Source: Methanoculleus taiwanensis (lineage in GTDB: Archaea; Halobacteriota; Methanomicrobia; Methanomicrobiales; Methanoculleaceae). Taken from it: DNA of 64,000 bases. Below are positions 27,712-36,085 of this stretch, piece after piece (within the stretch, counting starts at the first letter, position 1; the number at the start of each line of letters is the position of its first letter). Below the pieces are notes generated by a model. The model did no database searches. It saw only the letters and a list, made by a program, of their open reading frames with translations, and was not told where the DNA came from. Made by a program: the position numbers and the translations under genes. The stretch covers positions 1,070,096 through 1,134,095 of the forward strand of contig NZ_LHQS01000002.1 in the NCBI RefSeq assembly GCF_004102725.1, written 5' to 3'.

Positions 27712-28611
27712 ATGAAACACCGAGAATATCCTCTCCCAGACAGTACAATCTGCCAAACTGCGTCTGGCCCCCTTGAATATGCAATCGTAGGGGAAGGGCC
27801 GCATATCCTGTGTTTTCATGGCGGCCCGGGAGGGTTTGACCAGAGTGCACTGACGTTCGACATGTTTGCAGATGCAGGCTTTTCACTGATCTGCATATCA
27901 CGACCGGGATACCTGGGGACGCCACTTGCAACCGGAAGAACGATTGCCGATCAGGCAGATGTCGCTGCAGCTCTTCTGGACGCTCTCGGGATCGACAGGG
28001 TCTTTGTGATGGGAGCGTCTGCAGGAGGTCCTCCCACGTATGAGTTTGCACTTCGGCATCCGGAGAGGACGAAAGCGATTATCGTCATCGACGGCGTCAG
28101 CAGAAAGTACCTCATGCCCGATCAGGCGGGCAGGGTAGAGCAGGCGCTCTTCCTCTCCGATCCCGGCCTGAAGTTCGAACTGATGCTGGGAGACTTTTTC
28201 CCGAGGTCCATCGTTGCGGAGATGATCAAAACGGAAGGCAGGCTGTCCAAGGAAGAGCTGAAATCACGAGTCGGTCACATCATGAGCGATGAGAAGAAAC
28301 TGGACTATATCCTGAAGCTCTTCCATACGCTGTATCCGTACAGCCGGAGAAAGGAGGGGACCGAGAACGATCTCGCGAACTACTCACAGATTGATGCACT
28401 GCCTGTCGCGAAGATCACGGCTCCCGCCCTCATCATCCATGGAACAGCAGACGCAGACGTCGACATCGGCGATGCACTCTACGCAGCGGATGCCATTAAA
28501 GGCGCAGAACATTTCTGGATCGAAAAGGGTACGCACTTCTGCTTCTGGGCATCGCCTCAGGCCGAAGAGGCGCAGCAGGCTGCGATTGATTTCCTGAAGC
28601 GGCATCAATAA
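27712..28611 (+). CDS. Alpha/beta hydrolase
   Basis: A 299-residue hydrolase. The oxyanion block is CFHGGPGGFDQS; the nucleophile elbow is VMGASAGGPP (G-x-S-x-G with Ala before Ser-Ala); the acid is in IIHGTADADVD and the His in EKGTHFCFW. The ATG at 27712 is chosen because the fold begins soon after; an AT-rich TATA-like element (GATATGTACTTATC) lies about 25 bases upstream. Substrate unknown; the HGGPGG loop is like proline iminopeptidase and esterase relatives. Confidence 0.85.
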   Translation: MKHREYPLPDSTICQTASGPLEYAIVGEGPHILCFHGGPGGFDQSALTFDMFADAGFSLICISRPGYLGTPLATGRTIADQADVAAALLDALGIDRVFVMGASAGGPPTYEFALRHPERTKAIIVIDGVSRKYLMPDQAGRVEQALFLSDPGLKFELMLGDFFPRSIVAEMIKTEGRLSKEELKSRVGHIMSDEKKLDYILKLFHTLYPYSRRKEGTENDLANYSQIDALPVAKITAPALIIHGTADADVDIGDALYAADAIKGAEHFWIEKGTHFCFWASPQAEEAQQAAIDFLKRHQ

Positions 28612-28726
28612 GCTATTCTTTTTTGTGGAGGGACGCCTGCGCTCCGTAAACGCCGTTTTGCGTCACCGGAACCGGGAGCTGGCGACGTATGCAGGATACT
28701 ATGTCAGCAGGTGACATACGCCGATC

Positions 28727-29308
28727 ATGGATCGATCTCGTGACTGTCTGCCCGGGATGATGCCGGCGGTCACCACTATCGCAACGGCACTGGGTCAGGT
28801 ATGCCTCATCTGGGTTCACGCCGCATCGGAGCCGAAGGTGCGGAGAATTATCCTCCCCGGCGATCCGCGATCCGGTACGATAGTGACCGAAAACATGCCT
28901 TCCATCGAAAAGCCCCGTGATAAAGGCATCCAGGTGCTGATTGCCGGGATACAGTCCTTCCTCATGGGAAATGACATACACTTGACTACCGACCTGCTCG
29001 ACCTTGATCGGTGCCCATCGTTCCAGCGGCGCGTACTCCTCGCCGAATACGGCATACCCCGAGGGTACGTCAGCACCTACGGACGCATCGCCCGACATCT
29101 CGGGAATCCCGGTGCCGCCCGGGCTGTCGGCAACGCGCTCGCCCGCAACCCGTTTCCCATCGTCATTCCCTGCCACCGTGCCCTGCGAGCGAACGGGCAG
29201 CTGGGGGGGTTTCAGTCAGGCCAGGTTGTGAAACGAAGGCTGCTCGAGATGGAGGGCGTCAGGTTCCGGGGGGACGGCCGGGTGATCATGGAGCGGGTGT
29301 GGTACTGA
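28727..29308 (+). CDS. ogt: Methylated-DNA-protein cysteine methyltransferase
   Basis: Repairs O6-alkylguanine by moving the alkyl group to its own cysteine in a single-use reaction. The active site IVIPCHRALRANGQLGGF is complete, preceded by the helix-turn-helix IPRGYVSTYGRIARHLGNPGAARAVGNAL. Length is 193 codons from the first ATG; the true start may be a few codons later. It is the last host gene before the provirus. Confidence 0.9.
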   Translation: MDRSRDCLPGMMPAVTTIATALGQVCLIWVHAASEPKVRRIILPGDPRSGTIVTENMPSIEKPRDKGIQVLIAGIQSFLMGNDIHLTTDLLDLDRCPSFQRRVLLAEYGIPRGYVSTYGRIARHLGNPGAARAVGNALARNPFPIVIPCHRALRANGQLGGFQSGQVVKRRLLEMEGVRFRGDGRVIMERVWY

Positions 29309-29801
29309 ACACGAGCACTTCGAATACTCCCCGGGATCATAGCACTCCGGGGATGGAAGGGAGAGCCGGATTCTCTCTGTCCTGAAAGGAGGGCAGATGT
29401 GCAGTATTTTCCGATTTTACAGGAGGTTCAGAAGCCCGGATGCCGGTAGTGGAATTAGGTGGAGGATATTGTCCGGATTCCTGAAAGAATGGAGAATCAT
29501 CGAGGTATAATGGCCATATGAGCAAGGGTAATTGTGAGAGGATGGATACCCTGTCTCGCCTTGCGATCGGCCGTCTACGGGCTTCTGTGAGGGTGGTTTT
29601 TCCGGGGGATTCGGCCGGGATTGCGGATCTGTAAAGGGTTCTACTGTTGTACAGCGTAGTAATCATTTCATCTGTAAAAGTCAGTTTTAAGACGGATTTC
29701 CCTGGAAAAATCGCGTTGGCAACGCCAGTCGATCTCCGGACGCATGAACAAGAGATGCAATTTCCGGGGTGAAGCCTGCGATAATAACTTTCAGAAAATA
29801 A
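29309..29801 (+). other. Gap of about 490 bases between ogt and the provirus
   Basis: No gene is seen. It contains copy B of the dispersed repeat and AT-rich DNA near 29640-29700. In the unoccupied chromosome this would be the region just downstream of the tRNA-Ala gene. Confidence 0.4.
29565..29594 (+). repeat. 30-bp dispersed repeat, copy B
   Basis: Matches copy A (21708-21737) at 27 of 30 positions: GATCGGCCGTCT, three changed bases, then GGCTTCTGTGAGGGT. It lies in the gap before the provirus. Confidence 0.6.
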
Positions 29802-29847
29802 GATGGACCGAGCGGGAATTGAACCCGCGGCCTCTTCCATGCCAAGG
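29802..29847. repeat. Left attachment repeat (attL)
   Basis: 46 bases identical to 46501-46546, starting GATGGACCGAGCGGG and ending CATGCCAAGG. Flanking bases differ at once on both sides. It equals the 3' part of the tRNA-Ala gene (reverse strand) from the anticodon stem to the discriminator base, and it also encodes integrase residues WTERELNPRPLPCQG on the plus strand. Confidence 0.95.
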
Positions 29848-30742
29848 CATGGGGGCGATTTCAGCCTCAGATGCCGAATATCTCAGTGATAAATCTGCGG
29901 ATGAAGAATCAAAGGCTAAAAAATCGAAGGAAATTTCCAAGCCCCCTGAGTCGATTAACAGCCTGTTTAAACGATTTAAGAAGGAATACGGGGAGTATCT
30001 CCTGAACGTCCGAAAGATTACTGAGAAGAAAGCCCGGTGGTACATTAATGATATGGAAAAACTGCCGCCCATATCCTCCGTTCCAGATTTGGTATTGGCG
30101 AGTTTAAGAGAAAACTCGACGAAAGCCTTTCGGAATTTCATTCACTTCCTTGAAGACCTGAAAGGGTATGACAGCATCTTGGGGATACCGCCTGAGCGAT
30201 GGTTAAAACCGGCCAAAGTAAAACAGTCCGGCGTTGTGGAGATATACGTCTCCAATGACGAGATTCGAGAAGCCTATGAGCATTGTCCGGATGAACTCAA
30301 GACGTTCTTCAGGCTCATGATGTACTCGGGGAGTAGGGGCACTCACCTTATCGGTCTGATCAAGTCCTTTGATATCCGACAGGTTATCATCGATGAGGAA
30401 TACCCGGAAGTGGCGCACTATCCCACGTCCGAGTTAGCCAAAGGCACGAAACGAACCTTTCACGTATACTTCCCGGCCAGCCTTGTTAGTGAGCTGAAGT
30501 GCTATTCGCTTCCCTACGAGCATGAGGATACGATATACAAGAAGCTCGCCCATGACCGCGTTAATTCTAAGACCATCCGGAAGTGGCACATGAATTTCAT
30601 GATCAAGCAGAGAGTGACGGAGAGCATAGCAGACTTCATCCAGGGCAGGGCAGCCGCAACGGTCGGCAGCGCTCACTATCTGAATAAGGTTCAGAATGCA
30701 ACGGAAGAGTATGAAAAACTAATCGGGAAGTTCCCGATTTAA
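29802..30742 (+). CDS. SSV-type integrase, C-terminal catalytic piece (intC)
   Basis: Tyrosine recombinase catalytic part, separated from its N-terminus by integration. The open frame begins at an ATG (29744) in host DNA by chance; viral sequence starts in the att repeat. In the order expected are Arg in SGSRGTHLIGL, Lys in ELAKGTKRTF, KxxR in SKTIRKWH, Arg in DFIQGRAAATVGSA and the nucleophile Tyr in AHYLN. The KxxR and second Arg in place of the usual HxxR and His/Trp mark the archaeal SSV1-like branch. On excision, 46281-46546 would join 29848-30742 to give one frame of 386 codons. Confidence 0.9.
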
Positions 30743-30799
30743 TTTTTTTGTCTTAGCTTATCAATCTGCACGGAGATTAACTTAAAAGTGAAATTTAGT

Positions 30800-31396
30800 T
30801 TACTTTAAGTTCCTTCGTTTGGCAAGGATAGACCCTACGGTTGACCTATTAGGTGTTTTAGCAGATTTTATACTATTTATGTTAATTTGGAGCTCGCACG
30901 AGCCAGTTGCCTTTCTTGTTTCATCCCTATTTGATTCTGCATTTTCGATAATGGCATTCAATTTTTTTTCAATAGCCGTAAACCTATCATCGAGGTCACT
31001 TGAGATCTTATTATCTACGCTATTCGATTTGGCAGCTACCCCAAACATAATGCTCAATACAGCGATTACTGCTGCAAAACCGAAGTTAAGAAGTAATGAA
31101 CCGTTGTTAAAGGTCAGTCCCCAAAATGACTCTGGTGTTAATGACTCTGGTGTTGATGATGCTAGTAATAATTGATTGTAACTCACTTCAATCAATCCAA
31201 TTCCAAGAAACGAAACGATAAAACCCAATATTCCTAGGAAACAACAAACGCCCCAAACAAATGCCATACCTAGTGCCTTTTCCTTTCTGTGAATATGCCA
31301 AGCCACAATAGCGCTAATGATTACTGCCAATACAACAATAATAACATGATGCTGATTGAATAATTCGAGCAGTCTGACGAGTGTATCCACATTCAT
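30800..31396 (-). CDS. AT-rich membrane protein, probable cargo gene
   Basis: A 198-residue protein: an N-terminal stretch with four hydrophobic spans (for example IIVVLAVIISAIVAW), then a coiled-coil-like region (LDDRFTAIEKKLNAIIENAESNRD) and a basic tail. Base composition is clearly more AT-rich than the virion genes. It sits at the end of the element, convergent with the integrase, a usual place for accessory genes. I do not recognise the family. Confidence 0.6.
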   Translation of the reverse strand: MNVDTLVRLLELFNQHHVIIVVLAVIISAIVAWHIHRKEKALGMAFVWGVCCFLGILGFIVSFLGIGLIEVSYNQLLLASSTPESLTPESFWGLTFNNGSLLLNFGFAAVIAVLSIMFGVAAKSNSVDNKISSDLDDRFTAIEKKLNAIIENAESNRDETRKATGSCELQININSIKSAKTPNRSTVGSILAKRRNLK

Positions 31397-31507
31397 TATG
31401 GTTACCTTACGCTTTATTGGCTTGTACGGTTATATATACATAAGTGCTTAATTTCATCTCTAATCCACCCTTTAATCCTAAAAAGACATAATAATAAAGG
31501 ATAATTA

Positions 31508-32098
31508 TTATGCGGGTGTCCCGTTCCACCAAAACTCAAACTGCACCGTCAGCGAGCCTCCCGCCGGGACAGTGACCGGAGCGAATACATCCCGCGTAAT
31601 CAGCGTAGGGTAACCCCCGTTATAGGTATCCTGACTCTCCATCTTCAGCCCGACCTCAGCGCAGACCGTCTCGGAAGCCATCGGGAAGGTAGCCGAGAAT
31701 AACTGCTTGATGATACTCCCGGAGGTGATGAGCGCCGGAGCAGTCGGCAGCGCCTCCGCGACCTGAGCATACAACTGATAGTCGGTAATCGTCGGCGGCG
31801 TATCGTTGCTTCCGACAATCGCCTTTAGACTGTTCGCCCAGGAACCCTCATAGCTGCCAGGGTCGTTATACGAGTACAGGCTATGAGAGGCAACGACGTA
31901 GCTGCTGATCGTCCTCACCGTACCGTTGATATCGGTATACTGATAGGTCGTCGGATCGCTCGTGTTGTTCCATCGCTTAATCCAGTGCGTGAGGAAGACC
32001 GCGAAGTTCCAGAGATACAGATCGTTCTTCTTGCACTCTTCCGCGATAACATTCCCGTCTTCATCGAATCCCTTAACCAGAATCGCTAGCATCGACAT
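31508..32098 (-). CDS. Probable virion surface protein, paralogue A
   Basis: A 196-residue protein with an N-terminal block (EECKKNDLYLWNFAVFL) and a C-terminal block (TRDVFAPVTVPAGGS, QFEFWWNG) both shared with the next gene; the middle differs. This pattern of conserved ends and variable middle suits a surface or receptor-binding protein that is anchored by its ends (inference). A GGTGAG ribosome site precedes the ATG. It is the last gene of the virion block. Confidence 0.65.
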   Translation of the reverse strand: MSMLAILVKGFDEDGNVIAEECKKNDLYLWNFAVFLTHWIKRWNNTSDPTTYQYTDINGTVRTISSYVVASHSLYSYNDPGSYEGSWANSLKAIVGSNDTPPTITDYQLYAQVAEALPTAPALITSGSIIKQLFSATFPMASETVCAEVGLKMESQDTYNGGYPTLITRDVFAPVTVPAGGSLTVQFEFWWNGTPA

Positions 32099-32107
32099 TT
32101 TCTCACC

Positions 32108-32716
32108 TCAGGACGGCATACCGTTCAGCCAGTACTCGAACTGCACCGTGATCGACCCGCCCGCCGGGACGGTAACCGGCGTGAAGATATCCCGCGTTAA
32201 GATGCAGTACACCCTTGCATGAGGTTCTTTCACCTTATACGCAACTTCGGAGAGCGTAATCGAATTTTCAAACGACAACGTACCGGTGAACACAATTTTT
32301 ATGGTATTCCCATCGTTCAGGATAACCGGCGCGTTCGGCTGTACTTCCGCCGTATAATTCCCCAACGCGAAATCGTAAATCGTCGGAGGAGTGGACGATA
32401 CGCCGAACTGAATACGCCCGGTATTATCCCAGCCGCCGCCGTCCTCTTGTGAGTTATCCGGAGACCCCCAGAACCCGCCACCGGTCGTGTAGGAATCACC
32501 GTTTAAGTCATGCCCCTTGAACCGCTGAGCATAAGAGGTGCTGATCGCCTCTTTCAGCACTCCCGCAATGAGAGCGCCCCAGTTGAGCAGATACAGATCG
32601 TTATCCTTGCACTCTTCCGAAACTATCCGCCCTTCGGCATCCCTCACCGTCACCGTGAGGTGTACCGCCGAGCCGTTCCCGCCTTCGCTGCTCTCGTTGT
32701 TAATCGCATCAATCAT
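32108..32716 (-). CDS. Probable virion surface protein, paralogue B
   Basis: A 202-residue relative of the downstream gene. Shared parts are EECKDNDLYLLNWGALI near residue 35 and TRDIFTPVTVPAGGSITVQF at the end; the middle (residues 60-150) is not alike. Good ribosome site (AGGGGG) before the ATG. A third, weaker relative is at 33103. Function is inferred only from position in the virion block. Confidence 0.65.
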   Translation of the reverse strand: MIDAINNESSEGGNGSAVHLTVTVRDAEGRIVSEECKDNDLYLLNWGALIAGVLKEAISTSYAQRFKGHDLNGDSYTTGGGFWGSPDNSQEDGGGWDNTGRIQFGVSSTPPTIYDFALGNYTAEVQPNAPVILNDGNTIKIVFTGTLSFENSITLSEVAYKVKEPHARVYCILTRDIFTPVTVPAGGSITVQFEYWLNGMPS

Positions 32717-32727
32717 TCATGAGCCCC

Positions 32728-33102
32728 CTATAACTGAGCACTTACGAACGTGCCCCCGCCGCCGTTTCTGATGTTCACCACATCCGAGACGACCAAAACC
32801 CGCATCGAGCCCCCGCCGGAAGCGTTCGGTAATGCGGAACCGAGCGTAACGCTCACCGCATTTCCCGAGCCCGCCGCTCTTGTATAATTCGGAAATTCGA
32901 CAACCGGAGGGAGCGCCGCCGGATACCAATCCCCCGGAATGAGCGTTATGCTCATCCCACCGCCAGCCTTGTACGCCGGAGGGAGTGAGGTAGATACTTT
33001 CGTACTCCCGCCGCCGCAGCCGACCCCCATCGGCAGACCGTAGATCGTCTTTCGCTCGGTGATAGCAATAAGCCCCTGAGGAGGGGTGAGCGACTCCGGC
33101 AC
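32728..33102 (-). CDS. Glycine-rich virion-block protein
   Basis: A 124-residue protein starting with GTG directly after the stop of the upstream gene, so translation is coupled. It is rich in Gly and Pro with several GGG runs (VGCGGGSTK, NASGGGSM, NGGGGTF) and short strands between. No family recognised. It could be a minor capsid or surface component. Confidence 0.6.
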   Translation of the reverse strand: MPESLTPPQGLIAITERKTIYGLPMGVGCGGGSTKVSTSLPPAYKAGGGMSITLIPGDWYPAALPPVVEFPNYTRAAGSGNAVSVTLGSALPNASGGGSMRVLVVSDVVNIRNGGGGTFVSAQL

Positions 33103-33564
33103 TCACCGCACCTCCTGAAGCCGGACGAACTTAACGGTAATCTCCGTGAATACCGAATCATCGAACGATAAGGCATAGTTCAGCGTATCGCCCGGATTCA
33201 TCGGCACGTCGAAGACGTACCCGCACTCCGCGCTTAACTCCTGAGCCGAATTGAGGTACGCCGACCGCCCGTTGATGTAGTAGACGAGCTTCGCCGCCGT
33301 TCCGAGGCAGATATGAATCCGCACCATCGCCGCCGAATCGACGGAGAGATTATTCTTCAGAATCGGTTTGAGCTTCCCGACGAGGAAGTTATCCCACTGA
33401 TTCAGATACAGATCGGCCTCAATCTCCTTCGTAAACTGCGTCTTGTAGATCAGCCCGAGGATCTTCACGCCGTCGCCCGCCGACTCGATGAGCCTTACCA
33501 GACCTTTCCGGACTTCCTGCATCTCCGAGCAGAAGAGTTTGGCGAAACAGGTTAGATCGACCAT
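33103..33564 (-). CDS. Virion-block protein, distant paralogue C
   Basis: A 153-residue protein. KEIEADLYLNQWDNFLVGKLKP is like the NDLYLWNF block of the proteins at 31508 and 32108, and a beta-rich C-terminal half follows (GYVFDVPMNPGDTLNYALSF). Its start is three bases after the upstream stop with GGGGTGAG as ribosome site. Probably structural; not otherwise recognised. Confidence 0.6.
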   Translation of the reverse strand: MVDLTCFAKLFCSEMQEVRKGLVRLIESAGDGVKILGLIYKTQFTKEIEADLYLNQWDNFLVGKLKPILKNNLSVDSAAMVRIHICLGTAAKLVYYINGRSAYLNSAQELSAECGYVFDVPMNPGDTLNYALSFDDSVFTEITVKFVRLQEVR

Positions 33565-33567
33565 CGC

Positions 33568-33711
33568 TCACCCCTTCCGCTTTTTGAGGAGCAGATATGC
33601 TCCGACAACGACGAGCGCACCCAGGAGATACGGGAGGTACTGCTTCCAGCCTTCCGCCTCATCCTCTCCCGCCATATTCGCCAGGATATCCGCACAGGTA
33701 ACGCAGCCCAT
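33568..33711 (-). CDS. Tiny single-span membrane protein (47 aa)
   Basis: MGCVTCADILANMAGEDEAE, then a hydrophobic span (YLPYLLGALVVVGAYLLL) and a basic end KKRKG. It starts immediately after the stop of the gene before it. Small acidic-head, basic-tail membrane proteins in a virion block fit proteins of an internal viral membrane. Confidence 0.65.
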   Translation of the reverse strand: MGCVTCADILANMAGEDEAEGWKQYLPYLLGALVVVGAYLLLKKRKG

Positions 33712-33870
33712 CTAAACACCCTCTTTCGGTTCCTTCTTCCCGGTCATCTTGGTATGATACGGACAGCACCGCATCTCAAAGAGCGCGACCGTTATCTTCT
33801 GGTACAGGGAGAAGAGGAGCGCGTATTGCCCCCCGATAGCCACAAAGAGCGCCACCGTTTCAAGAGACAT
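33712..33870 (-). CDS. Tiny membrane protein (52 aa)
   Basis: MSLETVALFVAIGGQYALLF begins with a hydrophobic helix; the C-terminal half is polar with a Cys pair (EMRCCPYHTK) and a Lys-rich end. It is tightly packed between two other virion-block genes. Probably a small virion membrane protein. Confidence 0.6.
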   Translation of the reverse strand: MSLETVALFVAIGGQYALLFSLYQKITVALFEMRCCPYHTKMTGKKEPKEGV

Positions 33871-33879
33871 ACCGCCCGC

Positions 33880-34257
33880 TCACCGCCTCAGCGCCATGTA
33901 TTTCCCGACGACCCATAGCCCCGCGACAAGGAACACGAAGAAGAGAATCAGCCCGGTACTCTGCTTCACCATATCGCCCGGATTCGCCGGATTCAGCCCG
34001 AAGCCCTCTTTCACACCCGTTCCCGCCGCATACGCCCCGACACCGAGACCCGCACCGAGCCCCGCCGGATACGCAAACATCTTGCCGAACCGCCCGAGCG
34101 CCGCCTTCGAGCCGGGAGCCGCCCCAATATCCCGCACCACCGAAGCGCCCCGCTGCCCGACCGACTGAAAAACTTCAGACGCTCCCTTAAGGCTCTGCGA
34201 AATCTCGCCGGTCTTCGCCATCTGCGCGACCCGGAGCAGAGGATTGTAGACGCTCAC
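33880..34257 (-). CDS. Virion-block membrane protein with Gly/Ala-rich centre
   Basis: A 125-residue protein. The GTG start at 34257 overlaps the stop of the 603-residue gene (GTGA), so an upstream in-frame ATG is not used. It has an amphipathic N-terminal half, a Gly/Ala-rich stretch (YPAGLGAGLGVGAYAAGTG) and a C-terminal span (TGLILFFVFLVAGLWVVG) with basic end. Probably a virion membrane protein. Confidence 0.65.
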   Translation of the reverse strand: MSVYNPLLRVAQMAKTGEISQSLKGASEVFQSVGQRGASVVRDIGAAPGSKAALGRFGKMFAYPAGLGAGLGVGAYAAGTGVKEGFGLNPANPGDMVKQSTGLILFFVFLVAGLWVVGKYMALRR

Positions 34258-36065
34258 GCGACAACCCCCTTTACCGTCCGGATAGCCGACCGTCCCGCCT
34301 TCGTCTTCGTGGCGACGTAGTAGCCGCCGCCCGCGATGACGATGCAGCACCCAAGGAGCAGCGGGAACGCCAGCCCCCGCCGCGCCGCCTCAGCGAAGAG
34401 CCCCCCGACGACCGGCAGACCTTCCAGGAAGCCGCCGACATCCTGCGCGAAGTTCTCCACCGGCACGAAGTACTCCCCGCCGGGATACCCCGGATCATAA
34501 TAGCCGTCGCCGTTGCCGTCCTCACCGGGATAGTACGGATCATACGGAGACTCGCCGCCGGTCGGGTCAGCACCCCACCAGCCGCCCGGATACTCATACT
34601 CGCCGGGATAGTCGGCAGCCCCCGGAGCCGTGCCGTATGGGTTGTACCCTGCATACGGATCATACGGGTACTCCCCGCCGCCGTCTTCACCCGGAGGAGC
34701 GCCGAAAGCGCCGAGCGCGTTTAAGGCCATCGTGCCGAGCCCCGCACCCGTCACCCCGACGAGCGCCGCCGTGCCGAGCGTCTTCACTTTACTCTGCGCC
34801 TTCGGGATATCCGGCATCTTCGGCGCTTCGGTATCCGCTATCTTCATCATCCCGCTCTCAGGAGCCGGAGTTTTATAGCGGGGAGTCTCCGGAACGGGAG
34901 CCTTCTTTGTATAGGTCTCCCTCCACGAAACCGTATTTTTTCGCGGAGCCGGAGCGGGAGCTTTCTTCGGAGCCGGAGCCTTCCGGAGTTCCTGCACCCA
35001 GGCCGGTTTCTTCACGCTCCCGAACTTCCCGCCGATAGCGCCCGCTACTTTGCGAACATTACCCAGTTTAAGCATGTCACCACCTACTTTCAAGCCTTTT
35101 GAGCCGAGTTTTCCCCCTTTTATCAGACCGCGAGCCACGCCATACCCGATACCGCCGGTAGCGACACCGAGCGCGAGCGTTCCGGCATCCACCGCCGCCC
35201 AAAAGTAATCTTCACCCGTCAAATCCCCGCCGCGACCCGTAGCGGTCTTATTGACGACGTTGATCAAGTCCATCGGTAAGACGGCATCCGCCGCCATCGT
35301 GCCGCCGACCTGAGCGACCCCTAACGCCGTCTCCGCCGTGTTCCGACCCGCAAAAGCCCGCGTTAACCCGTCCTCGTAACTCTTATCCCGAGCACCTATC
35401 AGCGCATCCGCCGCCCCGCTCACCGTCTTCAGTTCCGGGTTATCCGGAAGCTTCGGGAGAGCCGGGAGAGCGCCCCCGATTGCACCGGCAGCGCCGCCAA
35501 GGGTGTTCCCGACCGCACCGACCGCCCCGCCGATATCCGGCAGTTTCGGAAGATCAGGCAGCTTACCGGAGACGACCGCAGCAGTCGTAACCGCACCCGC
35601 ACCCATCACCGCCGCCGGAAGCCCGACCACCGCCCCGGAGAGATCCGGCAGTTTGACCGCCGGAAGAGAAGGCAGCACGACCTTCGGCAGCGTCGGAAGC
35701 GTTACCTTCGGTATGTCCGGAATCTTGACGGTCGGCAGAGCGACCTTCGGGATGGAGATAACCGGAGGAGCGACTTTCGGGAGCATCGAGCCAGCCGAAG
35801 CCGCCGCTTCCGCCGCCCACCGTGCCGCTTGTGCCTGTTCTTCAACCCACTTCTGCGCCGCCTTTGTGCCCGCCCGCATCCCCGCAGGGAGAGAGGGTAG
35901 AGAAGGAAGAGAGACCTTCGGCAGCGACGGTACAGAGATTTTCGGGAGGGAAATCTTCGGCAGAGTCGGCAGCGTTACCTTCGGTAATGAGGGAAAGGAA
36001 AACTTCGGGAGCGTGACCTTCGGTAGAGAGGGAAGGGAGAAACTAGGGAAGGATAGACCGAACAC
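34254..36065 (-). CDS. Large LPxLPKV-repeat virion protein with C-terminal membrane span
   Basis: A 603-residue protein starting at GTG behind a GAGGGGGA ribosome site. Residues 5-60 and 95-150 are built of short repeats alternating LP-x-LPKV and LPK-x-S/T. Between them is a helical Ala-rich segment. Residues 150-330 hold Gly/Ala-rich hydrophobic segments, 360-420 are Pro/Lys-rich, and 455-545 are rich in Tyr, Pro, Gly and acid (YDPYAGYNPYG). A membrane span near 570 (PLLLGCCIVIAGGGYYV) ends in basic residues. It is placed directly after the capsid gene and is probably a structural protein that crosses or lines the viral membrane. No known family. Confidence 0.7.
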   Translation of the reverse strand: MFGLSFPSFSLPSLPKVTLPKFSFPSLPKVTLPTLPKISLPKISVPSLPKVSLPSLPSLPAGMRAGTKAAQKWVEEQAQAARWAAEAAASAGSMLPKVAPPVISIPKVALPTVKIPDIPKVTLPTLPKVVLPSLPAVKLPDLSGAVVGLPAAVMGAGAVTTAAVVSGKLPDLPKLPDIGGAVGAVGNTLGGAAGAIGGALPALPKLPDNPELKTVSGAADALIGARDKSYEDGLTRAFAGRNTAETALGVAQVGGTMAADAVLPMDLINVVNKTATGRGGDLTGEDYFWAAVDAGTLALGVATGGIGYGVARGLIKGGKLGSKGLKVGGDMLKLGNVRKVAGAIGGKFGSVKKPAWVQELRKAPAPKKAPAPAPRKNTVSWRETYTKKAPVPETPRYKTPAPESGMMKIADTEAPKMPDIPKAQSKVKTLGTAALVGVTGAGLGTMALNALGAFGAPPGEDGGGEYPYDPYAGYNPYGTAPGAADYPGEYEYPGGWWGADPTGGESPYDPYYPGEDGNGDGYYDPGYPGGEYFVPVENFAQDVGGFLEGLPVVGGLFAEAARRGLAFPLLLGCCIVIAGGGYYVATKTKAGRSAIRTVKGVVA

Positions 36066-36085
36066 TCCCCCTCATCCCCTCAGCC

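Noticed and set aside
29744..29801. ATG at 29744 as the true start of the integrase
   Set aside because: It lies in host DNA outside the att repeat. The viral gene's own start is at the other end of the element (46281); this in-frame ATG is there by chance.
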